From: Streptomyces antarcticus
GTDB lineage: Bacteria > Actinomycetota > Actinomycetes > Streptomycetales > Streptomycetaceae
Assembly: GCF_026627255.1 (NCBI RefSeq)
Contig: NZ_JAPNLM010000003.1
Coordinates: forward strand, 186,001 to 250,000
Reading direction: 5' to 3'
DNA length: 64,000 nucleotides
The translations under genes were made by a program, and so were the position numbers. Below, piece by piece: positions 57,352 through 64,000 of the stretch. Numbering within the stretch: the first letter of the stretch is position 1; each line of letters begins with the position of its first letter. The notes under the pieces are model-generated. The model worked only from the letters and a program-made list of their open reading frames with translations, was not told where the DNA came from and searched no databases.

Positions 57352-59961
57352 ATGCGCACACCCCGCAGAAGACCGGAAGCAGCGGCGCAGCGGCTGCCCG
57401 CGCCCCCGGCCCGCGGCCGCCGGGCGCACGCCGGGCCCCCGGCGGAGGAGGCGGCGCTCCCCGAGGCCGCCCCGCGCAGCGGGCCCGGCCCGGCAACCCC
57501 GCACGGCGACCGCCCCCGGCTGCGTCCCCGTACCGTCCGCGCGAAGATCGTCTCGCTGCTGATGGTCCCGGTCGTCTCCCTCCTCGCCCTCTGGGCCTTC
57601 GCGACCGTCAGCACCGCCCAGGACATCGCCCGCCTCAGCCGCGTCCAGCGGATCGACGCCGAGATACGCACCCCCGTAGCCGCCGCCGTCACCGAGCTCC
57701 AGGCCGAGCGACGCATCGCCGTCCGCCTGCTCGCCGACCCCGCCGCCGACCAGCGGGCCGCCCTCGACCAGCAGGCCCGCCGCACCGACGGCGCCGTCCG
57801 GCGGCTGCGGCTCGGCGACCGGCACACCGTCGCCGACTCCGGCGGGCACCGCGCCGACATCGTGGCGCGCCTGGGCGGGTTCGTCACCGCCGCCGAGGCA
57901 CTGGCGCCGGGCCGCGAGGACATCGCCGGCCGCCGCACCACCCCCGAAACCGCCTACCAGGTGTACACCCGGGCCGTCGACGCGGCCCTGGCCGTGGACG
58001 GGGCCCTGGCCGTGGACGGGGCCCTGGCCGTGGACGGGGCCCTCACCGGCGGGGAGGGCGCCGAACTGGGCCCCGACGCACGGGTCCTCCTCGAATTCGA
58101 CCGGGCCGGGGAACTGCTGTCGCGGGAGGACGCGCTGTTCGCCCTGCCGGGCCAGCGCGACGCCGAAACGCTTCGGCAGCTGACCGGTGCCGTCGAGACC
58201 CGCCGTACCCTCACCGACTCCGCCGCCCGCGACCTCCCCGCCGGGCCGCGGGCCTCCTGGCAGGCCGTCGCCGCGAGCGCCGTCTACGCCGACCTCACCC
58301 GCGCCGAGGACCGCGCGCTGGCCGCCGGCACGGCCCGCGAGGCCCAGGGCGCGCCCGCCGGATGGGAGGCCGCCCACGCCTCGGTCGGCTCCTTGATGCG
58401 GGAGATCGGCGAAGCGGCGCGCGCCGCCGCGGCCGACCGCGCGGACCCGTTCGCCGAAGGAGCGCTCAGCGCGGCCGGGGCCGCCGTACTGCTCGGTCTC
58501 GCCGCCGTCGCCGCCTCGCTCGTCATCTCCGTCCGCATCGGGCGCGCGCTGGTCGTGGAACTCGTCTCGCTGCGCAACACGGCCCTGGAGATCGCGCGCC
58601 GCAAACTCCCGGACGCGATGGACCGGTTGCGTGCCGGCGAGGAGATCGACGTCGCCGCCGAGACCCCGCCCGGCACACCGGCCGGCGACGAGATCACCCA
58701 GGTCGGCGAGGCCCTGGCCACCGTCCACCGGGCCGCGCTCAGCGCCGCCGTAGAGCGGGCCGAACTCGCCAGCGGGGTCTCCGGGGTGTTCGTCAACCTC
58801 GCCCGCCGCAGCCAGGTCCTCGTGCACAAGCAGCTGACGCTGCTCGACTCCATGGAACGGCGCGCCGACGACCCCGGCGAGCTCGGCGACCTCTTCCGGC
58901 TCGACCACCTCACCACCCGGATGCGCCGGCACGCCGAAAGCCTGATCATCCTGTCGGGAGCCGCCCCGGGACGCGCCTGGCGCATGCCGATCCCCCTCAC
59001 GAACGTCGTCCGGGCCGCGGTCTCCGAGATCGAGGACTACCCGCGGGTCGAGGTGCGCCAGCTCGCCGAGGCCGCCGTCGCCGGCGGCGCCGTCGCCGAC
59101 CTCACCCACCTGCTCGCCGAACTCATCGAGAACGCCACCCAGTTCTCCCCGCCCCACACCAAGGTCCGCGTCAGCGGCGAGCCCGTCGGCGCCGGCTACG
59201 TCCTGGAGGTCGAGGACCGCGGCCTGGGCATGGGCCGCGGCTCCCTGAACGACGCCAACCGCCGCATCGAGCAGTCCGAGGCGCTCGACCTCTTCGACAG
59301 CGACCGGCTCGGACTGTTCGTGGTCAGCCGCCTCTCGGCCCGCCACGGGATCCGGGTCCACCTGCGCACCTCACCCTACGGAGGGACCACTGCCGTGGTG
59401 CTCCTGCCGAACTCCCTGCTCCAGGGCGCCCTCACGCCCGGCGCCCCCGCCCCGGAGCCCCAGGCGCCGCCAGCCGCCCGCTCCGCCGCGGAGCAGCCGT
59501 CCTCCGCCCCGTCCGTACGGGGGGACGCACGCGCCCCGGCCGTACGGGAGGCTCCGCGTGCCTCGGCCGTACGGGAGGAGCCGCGTGCGGCCGGGCTCCC
59601 CGACCGGAACCCCGGAGGGCCGGAGCAGCGCCCCGCCCCGGTGGCGTCGCTGCGGCCGCGCGCCCCCGGCGGCGCGGTCACCCGTACACCCGCGGCCACG
59701 GCGGGCGGGCCGCCCGCGGCCCGCGGCGTACCGGACGCCTCGGTGACGGACCTGCCGCGCCGCGTACGCCAGGCCAGCCTGGTCCCGCAGTTGCGCGAGG
59801 CCCCCGAGCCCGAGCCCGCGGCCGCCGCCCGCGGCCCCGAGGACCCGCCGGGCCGCAGCCCGGAACAGGCCCGGGACCGGATGGCGGCCTACCGGGACGG
59901 CTGGGCCCGGGGGTTCCGGGAGAACGCCTCCCACACAGCCAGTGAAGGAGAAGAACGATGA
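57352..59961 (+). CDS. cvnA: Conservon histidine kinase-like membrane protein (CvnA)
   Basis: 869 aa, starting at the ATG at 57352 behind GAGGAG. It has an N-terminal cytoplasmic Arg/Pro-rich tail and a transmembrane helix at about 70-90 (IVSLLMVPVVSLLALWAFATV). A nitrate/nitrite-sensing-type extracellular helical domain follows to about 375, then a second transmembrane helix and a HAMP-like linker. The kinase-like core has VNLARRSQVLVHKQLTLLD and DHLTTRMRRHAESL. The HATPase domain shows LIENATQFSPP (N box) and EDRGLGMG. The C-terminus is Pro/Ala-rich. CvnA proteins are the sensor part of Streptomyces conservons and signal to a GTPase through CvnB/CvnC. The ATGA overlap with cvnB confirms the operon. 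Confidence 0.93.
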   Translation: MRTPRRRPEAAAQRLPAPPARGRRAHAGPPAEEAALPEAAPRSGPGPATPHGDRPRLRPRTVRAKIVSLLMVPVVSLLALWAFATVSTAQDIARLSRVQRIDAEIRTPVAAAVTELQAERRIAVRLLADPAADQRAALDQQARRTDGAVRRLRLGDRHTVADSGGHRADIVARLGGFVTAAEALAPGREDIAGRRTTPETAYQVYTRAVDAALAVDGALAVDGALAVDGALTGGEGAELGPDARVLLEFDRAGELLSREDALFALPGQRDAETLRQLTGAVETRRTLTDSAARDLPAGPRASWQAVAASAVYADLTRAEDRALAAGTAREAQGAPAGWEAAHASVGSLMREIGEAARAAAADRADPFAEGALSAAGAAVLLGLAAVAASLVISVRIGRALVVELVSLRNTALEIARRKLPDAMDRLRAGEEIDVAAETPPGTPAGDEITQVGEALATVHRAALSAAVERAELASGVSGVFVNLARRSQVLVHKQLTLLDSMERRADDPGELGDLFRLDHLTTRMRRHAESLIILSGAAPGRAWRMPIPLTNVVRAAVSEIEDYPRVEVRQLAEAAVAGGAVADLTHLLAELIENATQFSPPHTKVRVSGEPVGAGYVLEVEDRGLGMGRGSLNDANRRIEQSEALDLFDSDRLGLFVVSRLSARHGIRVHLRTSPYGGTTAVVLLPNSLLQGALTPGAPAPEPQAPPAARSAAEQPSSAPSVRGDARAPAVREAPRASAVREEPRAAGLPDRNPGGPEQRPAPVASLRPRAPGGAVTRTPAATAGGPPAARGVPDASVTDLPRRVRQASLVPQLREAPEPEPAAAARGPEDPPGRSPEQARDRMAAYRDGWARGFRENASHTASEGEER
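57985..58038 (+). repeat. Three perfect 18-bp repeats in cvnA
   Basis: GCCCTGGCCGTGGACGGG is repeated three times without change and encodes (ALAVDG)3 in the extracellular sensing domain. Confidence 0.9.
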
Positions 59962-60401
59962 TCGAACACCAGAGAACCGGCCTCGACGGGGCCCGCGGGC
60001 CGGGCGGGCTGGACTGGCTCCTGGACGACCTGGTGATGCGAGTCCGAGAGGTCAGGCACGCCGTCGTCCTGTCCAACGACGGGCTGGCGGTCGGCGCCTC
60101 GAGCGCGCTGAGCCGCGAGGACGCGGAGCACCTGGCCGCCGTGGCCTCCGGCTTCCACAGCCTCGCCAAGGGCGCGGGGCGGCACTTCCACGCCGGGGGC
60201 GTGCGCCAGACGATGGTGGAGATGGACGAGGGGTTCCTCTTCGTGGCGGCGGCGGGCGACGGCTCGTGTCTGGCCGTCCTCAGCGCCGGCGGCGCGGACA
60301 TCGGCCTCATCGCCTACGAGATGGCCCGGCTGGTCAAGCGGGTCGGCGAGCACCTCCACACCCCGGTCCGGCTCGCGGCGCGCCCGCCGGCCGCCGGCTG
60401 A
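59958..60401 (+). CDS. cvnB: Roadblock/LC7 protein (CvnB)
   Basis: 147 aa, overlapping cvnA by 4 bases. The roadblock fold is clear: LDWLLDDLVMRVREVRHAVVLSNDGLAVGASSALSREDAEHLAAVASGFHSLAKG, RQTMVEMDEGFLFVAAAGDGSCLAVLS and YEMARLVKRVGEHL. In conservons CvnB is a GTPase-activating or scaffold protein linking the sensor to the GTPase CvnD. A close paralogue is encoded at 62120. Confidence 0.93.
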   Translation: MIEHQRTGLDGARGPGGLDWLLDDLVMRVREVRHAVVLSNDGLAVGASSALSREDAEHLAAVASGFHSLAKGAGRHFHAGGVRQTMVEMDEGFLFVAAAGDGSCLAVLSAGGADIGLIAYEMARLVKRVGEHLHTPVRLAARPPAAG

Positions 60402-60418
60402 GGGCGGCGGTCCGGGAC

Positions 60419-60799
60419 ATGGACGGCCAGTGGTACGACGCCGACGCGGGCCCGCTGGTCCGCCCGTACGCCATGACCGGCGGACGTACGAAGCCGGGAC
60501 CGCACGGGGTGCGCTTCGACCTGATCGCGCTGGTCGTCGTGGACCCGGAGGGAACCGACTCGGACACCGAGGCGCTCCTCGGCCCCGAACACCGGGCGCT
60601 GCTGCGGCTCTGCCGGTCCGAGACCCAGTCGGTGGCGGAGCTCGCGGCCGACGCCGACCTGCCCGTGGGAGTGGTGCGGGTCCTCCTCGGGGACCTGCTG
60701 GAGGGCGGGCACGTCAAGGTCAGCAGACCGGTGCCGCCGGCCCAGCTGCCGGACGAGCGGATTCTGCGTGAAGTCATCGAGGGATTGCGAGCGCTGTGA
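60419..60799 (+). CDS. cvnC: DUF742 protein (CvnC)
   Basis: 126 aa from the ATG at 60419; the frame opens earlier but has no better start. MDGQWYDADAGPLVRPYAMTGGRT is the DUF742 signature. The C-terminal part is a winged-helix-like segment (LLRLCRSETQSVAELAADADLPVGVVRVLLGDLLEGGHVKV). CvnC is the third conservon component and may bind DNA or the GTPase. Its stop overlaps the start of cvnD. Confidence 0.9.
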   Translation: MDGQWYDADAGPLVRPYAMTGGRTKPGPHGVRFDLIALVVVDPEGTDSDTEALLGPEHRALLRLCRSETQSVAELAADADLPVGVVRVLLGDLLEGGHVKVSRPVPPAQLPDERILREVIEGLRAL

Positions 60800-61527
60800 T
60801 GGGACGACACGACGAGGGGCCCGCCGACCGGGTCCCGGACACGGATGCCGCCGACACCCGGGGCGCCGACACCGGGGCCGGGTACACCGGGGCCGCGGAC
60901 TCCGGTGTCGCCGACACCGATCCCGGCGACGACGGGGAACTGGCCGCGCTGGCACTGAAGATCCTGGTGGCCGGCGGTTTCGGGGTCGGGAAGACCACGC
61001 TGGTGGGCGCCGTGAGCGAGATCCGTCCGCTGCGGACGGAGGAGGCACTGAGCGAGGCGGGCGAACTGGTCGACGACACGGGCGGGGTGGACCAGAAGAC
61101 GACCACGACCGTGGCCATGGACTTCGGGCGGATCACCATTCGGTCCGGGCTGTCGCTGTACCTGTTCGGGACGCCGGGGCAGGACCGGTTCTGGTTCCTG
61201 TGGGACGAGCTGTCCCAGGGGGCCCTCGGCGCCGTGGTGCTCGCCGACACACGGCGGCTGGAGGACTGCTTCCCCGCGGTGGACTACTTCGAGCACCGGC
61301 GGATCCCGTTCGTCGTCGCCGTCAACTGCTTCTCGGACGCGCGGCGGTACGGGGCGCACGACGTGTCGCGGGCGCTGGACCTGAACCAGGGCACGCCGGT
61401 GCTGCTGTGCGACGCGCGGGACAAGGACTCGGGGAAGGAAGTGCTGATCAGGCTGGTCGAGTACGCGGGGCGGGTGCACACGGCCCGGCTGCTCGACTCG
61501 GTGGAGCCGCGGGCCGACTCGGTGTGA
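60796..61527 (+). CDS. cvnD: Conservon small GTPase (CvnD)
   Basis: 243 aa from the GTG at 60796 (an ATG at 60799 is possible), overlapping cvnC by 4 bases. The N-terminal 50 residues are an Asp/Gly/Ala-rich extension built from DT-GA repeats. The GTPase core has GGFGVGKTT (G1), TTTTVAMDFG (G2), LFGTPGQDRF (G3) and NCFSD (a G4 variant of NKxD). It acts as the G protein of the conservon. The longer N-terminus is unusual but does not affect the motifs. Confidence 0.93.
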   Translation: MMGRHDEGPADRVPDTDAADTRGADTGAGYTGAADSGVADTDPGDDGELAALALKILVAGGFGVGKTTLVGAVSEIRPLRTEEALSEAGELVDDTGGVDQKTTTTVAMDFGRITIRSGLSLYLFGTPGQDRFWFLWDELSQGALGAVVLADTRRLEDCFPAVDYFEHRRIPFVVAVNCFSDARRYGAHDVSRALDLNQGTPVLLCDARDKDSGKEVLIRLVEYAGRVHTARLLDSVEPRADSV

Positions 61528-61575
61528 GCCGGCCCGCGGGGAGCGGCGGCGCCCACCACTGCGTCGGGCTGTCCG

Positions 61576-62013
61576 TCAGTCCGCGACCGCGGCGGTGGCG
61601 ATGACCTTGTCGATCGTGACCCGGACGAGGAGCTCGCCGGGGACGGCGTTGCGCCGGCCGAAGGCCTCGGCGCGCTCCTCGCCCATGTAGCGGGCGCCGA
61701 TCCTGGTCGCCCAGGTGAGCATCGCGTCCGGGTCGTCGGCGTGCTCGCTGATCTCGGCGCGGCCCTGGAGGATGACGTAGGAGAACGGCGGCCGGTCGTC
61801 GTCGACGCAGAGCGCGACCCGGCCGTCACGGGCCAGGTTCCGCCCCTTGACGGTGTCCTTGCCCGTGTTGAACACGAAGGAGTCGCCGTCGAGCACGAAC
61901 CAGACGGGGGCGATGTGCGGACTGCCGTCCTCGCGGACGGTGGAGAGTTTGCCGGTACGGGTGGAATGAGAGGCGAACGCCCGCCATTCCTCTTGCGTCA
62001 TCTTCTTCGCCAT
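61576..62013 (-). CDS. PPOX-class (F420/FMN) oxidoreductase
   Basis: 145 aa on the minus strand from the ATG at 62013, behind AAGGAGGA. The split-barrel core (GKLSTVREDGSPHIAPVWFVLDGDSFVFNTGKDTVKGRNLARDGRVALCVDDDRPPFSYVILQGRAEI) is typical of PPOX-class F420-dependent enzymes. The exact cofactor and substrate are not evident. It is divergent from the second roadblock gene, with a shared 106-base promoter region. Confidence 0.92.
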   Translation of the reverse strand: MAKKMTQEEWRAFASHSTRTGKLSTVREDGSPHIAPVWFVLDGDSFVFNTGKDTVKGRNLARDGRVALCVDDDRPPFSYVILQGRAEISEHADDPDAMLTWATRIGARYMGEERAEAFGRRNAVPGELLVRVTIDKVIATAAVAD

Positions 62014-62119
62014 GGGGACATCCTCCTTGTCGGAAAGGCGCTGGTGGGGAAGGCTTGCGGCACGACTACGCGGGGGTGGGGCGCGGCCACGGCGGCGGCG
62101 CCCACGGGAGGGGCTCGAA

Positions 62120-62518
62120 ATGGCACTGGACAAGCAGCTCGACTGGCTGCTGGACGACCTGACGCGCAGGGTCCAGCAGGTGCGGCACGCGGTGGTGCTG
62201 TCCAACGACGGCCTGGTGACGGGCGCGAGCGCGGGGCTGGCGCGGGAGGACGCGGAGCACCTGGCGGCCGTGGCGGCCGGTCTGCAGAGCCTGGCCAAGG
62301 GCTCGGGGCGGCACTTCCGCGCCGGGGAGGTCCGCCAGACGATGGTGGAGTACGACGAGGGCGTCCTGTTCGTCATGGCGGCGGGCGCGGGCAGCTGCCT
62401 GTGCGTGCTGAGCGCCGCCGAGTCCGACATCGGCCAGGTCGCCTACGAGATGACTCTGCTCGTCAACCGGGTGGGCGAGCACCTGGGGGTCGCGGAGCGG
62501 CGGTTGACCGGCGGCTGA
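62120..62518 (+). CDS. Orphan roadblock/LC7 protein, paralogue of CvnB
   Basis: 132 aa from the ATG at 62120, with GGGAGGGG upstream. It is strongly similar to CvnB in this window (LDWLLDDL..RV..VRHAVVLSNDGL…EDAEHLAAVA.G..SLAKG…RQTMVE.DEG.LFV.AAG). No sensor, DUF742 or GTPase gene is attached, so it is a stand-alone paralogue that could compete with or replace CvnB. Confidence 0.92.
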   Translation: MALDKQLDWLLDDLTRRVQQVRHAVVLSNDGLVTGASAGLAREDAEHLAAVAAGLQSLAKGSGRHFRAGEVRQTMVEYDEGVLFVMAAGAGSCLCVLSAAESDIGQVAYEMTLLVNRVGEHLGVAERRLTGG

Positions 62519-62641
62519 GCCGCCCCCCCCGCCCCAGGGGGACTGTCGCCTCCGGAAGTTGTCCACAGGCATCGCGGAGTGTCGTCGCGCTGAGTTACGG
62601 TCTTCACACAGAGTAATCACCGCTCGTGGGGGAGGATCGTG

Positions 62642-63562
62642 ATGATGCGCATGGGGACCGTACTTCGAAGCGATGTGGCGGAGCGTCCCGGCGTGGACGC
62701 CGCCGGGACCGTGGACGCCGCCGGGACCGTGGCCAAAGCCGGGACCGCGGCCAAAACCGTTGCCGTGGCCGCGGCCGTGGACCCGCCGGTGGACGGATGC
62801 GCGGGGGCGTCGGTGGGCGGGGTGCAGGCCGCCGGGGAACTGGGCCTGAGCCGGAGCGAGTTCGCCCGCGCCGTCCAGTTGGGGATCGTACGGGCGGGCC
62901 CGGCCGCCGGGGGCGCCGCGCGCTACGCCCGGACCGAGCTGGACCGGGTGCGGGCCGCCGAGGGGCCGCCGGCCGCCCTGCGCGGCCGGGTCGAAGCCGT
63001 GGCCGGGGCGGAGGCCGCGGCGGCGGTACTGGGAGTCGGCCCGAGCCGGTTCACCCGGCTCGCCCGGTGCGGGCACCTCATCCCGGTCGGCTACCGGATC
63101 AACCGCTACCGGGCGGTGGTCTGGCTCTACCTGGCCGGGGAACTGAGGGAGTTCGCGGCCCGAGAGCCGGGGGCGCTGCGCACCGCCGCGCCCCCGGCGG
63201 ACCGGGAACTGATGGCGGCCAAAGCGGACCTGCGGCCGCGGAAGTGGCGCGGCCGGCACGTGGGGCTGCTGCTGAGAGGTACCGCGGACCCGTGGGAACA
63301 GGCAGCCGTGCTGGCCTCCGTACTGCCGGAGGACGTGGTGCGCGACGCCGTTCCCGATCCGGCGGAGCGCATCGTCCTCGCGGCCCTCGGCCCGCCCCCT
63401 CCGTACGGGCACCCGCGGACTCCTGTGGCCGCGGCCGTGGCGGAGCGGCTGCTGAGGGCCGAGGCGCCGGAGGAGGTCCACTGGTACCGCACCGGCCTGG
63501 ACTCGGCCCTGGCCGGGGCCCGCGGTCAGTCGAAGCCGACGGGGGAGAGGGGGCCGACGTAG
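62642..63562 (+). CDS. DUF6397-like conserved protein
   Basis: 306 aa; three ATG codons follow GGAGGAT, and I used the one at 62642. The first ~50 residues are Ala/Val/Thr repeats (DAAGTVDAAGTVAKAGTAAK). Two helix-turn-helix-like segments follow (AAGELGLSRSEFARAVQLGIV and AAAAVLGVGPSRFTRLARCGHLIPVGYRINRYRAVVWLYLAGELREFA). The layout matches actinobacterial DUF6397-type proteins, as far as I can recall the family. DNA binding is likely but not shown. Its 3' end overlaps the convergent YchJ gene by 37 bases. Confidence 0.75.
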   Translation: MMRMGTVLRSDVAERPGVDAAGTVDAAGTVAKAGTAAKTVAVAAAVDPPVDGCAGASVGGVQAAGELGLSRSEFARAVQLGIVRAGPAAGGAARYARTELDRVRAAEGPPAALRGRVEAVAGAEAAAAVLGVGPSRFTRLARCGHLIPVGYRINRYRAVVWLYLAGELREFAAREPGALRTAAPPADRELMAAKADLRPRKWRGRHVGLLLRGTADPWEQAAVLASVLPEDVVRDAVPDPAERIVLAALGPPPPYGHPRTPVAAAVAERLLRAEAPEEVHWYRTGLDSALAGARGQSKPTGERGPT

Positions 63563-63927
63563 ACCCAGGCACCGTCCTCCCGGGCGAAGGCGCTGTGCTC
63601 GTGCAGGGAACCGGCGTGCCGGCCCTCGCGGTAGTGCGCCCGGAACTCCACCGAGCCCTCCGTCTCGAACATTCCGCCGCGCTCGGTGGCCAGGATCTCC
63701 AGCCGGTCCCAGCGCTGTTCGGGGTCCAGGTCGAGGCGGCCGGGCCGGGTCGAGGGATGCCAGGAGCGCAGCAGGTACGCGGTGTCGCCGACGGCGAATG
63801 CGCTGAACCGGGAGCGCATCAGCCGTTCGGCGGTGGGGGCCTGCCCGGCGCCGGAGTGGAAGCGGCCGCAGCACTCCGGGTAGGCGGCGGACAGCCCGCA
63901 GGGGCAGGGGAGGGCCGGGGTGGGCAT
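63526..63927 (-). CDS. YchJ/UPF0225-family protein with SEC-C-like zinc motif
   Basis: 133 aa on the minus strand from the ATG at 63927. CPCGLSAAYPECCGRFHSG is the N-terminal zinc-binding SEC-C-like motif. APTAERLMRSRFSAFAVGDTAYLLRSWHPSTRP is the YchJ core, and VEFRAHYREG and HEHSAFAREDGAWVYVGP complete it. The function of the family is unknown. It is convergent with and overlaps the previous gene. Confidence 0.93.
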   Translation of the reverse strand: MPTPALPCPCGLSAAYPECCGRFHSGAGQAPTAERLMRSRFSAFAVGDTAYLLRSWHPSTRPGRLDLDPEQRWDRLEILATERGGMFETEGSVEFRAHYREGRHAGSLHEHSAFAREDGAWVYVGPLSPVGFD

Positions 63928-64000
63928 GGGCGTGCTCAGTTCTCGGGAGAGGCTTCGGAGACGGGGGAGGTCCGGGACGGCCGGGGCGGCCCAGCGGAGT
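63928..64000. other. Window edge, no gene assigned
   Basis: The last 73 bases hold an in-frame minus-strand tail ending …ASPEN-stop. This may be the end of another minus-strand gene outside the window, but it is too short to judge. Confidence 0.2.

Overview
This window looks like a Streptomyces chromosome. It has very high GC with GC-biased third codon positions, a conservon (cvnABCD), a SARP-type regulator, FMN/F420-type split-barrel proteins and a type VII secretion (T7SS/ESX) locus. I saw no tRNA, rRNA, insertion sequence or CRISPR array. All calls come from reading translations and motifs by eye. No database search was run.

Region 1 (1-25567, all plus strand) is a T7SS locus. It opens with the last codons of a membrane protein (possibly EccD), then eccB. 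Next come a WXG100-type pair (one partner lacks the motif Trp, the other has WEG and a YxxxE signal), a 154-aa conserved protein, a 1141-aa protein with a roughly 360-residue charged helix, a YbaB/EbfC-like protein and a further WXG100-like protein. A giant 4149-aa protein ('giant A') follows. It has a CpnT-like hydrophobic helical N-terminus, a Pro-rich stalk, beta-rich modules, a coiled coil and three separate protease-like motifs: HEILH, an OTU-like Cys/His pair, and a lethal-factor-like HEMAH...EFFAQ. Then come a tiny ORF joined by ATGA overlaps on both sides, a 1126-aa protein ending in a degenerate ADP-ribosyltransferase-like domain, and a membrane-anchored ricin-type lectin protein. A perfect 16-bp-stem terminator closes this unit.

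Region 2 (25840-37088) holds 'giant B' (about 3725 aa), a paralogue of giant A with the same N- and C-terminal domains. It keeps an HEIAHQLGLRDE metallopeptidase motif. Its OTU-like domain has Ala where the nucleophilic Cys should be, and that domain is interrupted by a perfect 15-bp minisatellite encoding (SRAST)n.

Region 3 (37089-42920) is a candidate, possibly undescribed RiPP-like locus. It contains a 26-aa Cys-containing peptide with an excellent ribosome binding site, an attenuator-like stem-loop, a PqqD-like (RRE) domain fused to an integral-membrane M50-type metallopeptidase, a TPR protein with a P-loop-less STAND-ATPase remnant, and a flavin reductase-like protein. A SARP regulator is convergent with these genes.

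Region 4 (43000-64000) is mostly chromosomal housekeeping and accessory genes: a secreted M28 aminopeptidase, an FKBP PPIase, an aldehyde dehydrogenase with its GAF-domain regulator, an SNF2-helicase/SWIM pair, a small membrane protein, a DUF2236 oxygenase, a methyltransferase, a leaderless MHYT sensor, a conservon, a PPOX-class oxidoreductase, a second roadblock protein, a DUF6397-like protein and a YchJ-family protein.
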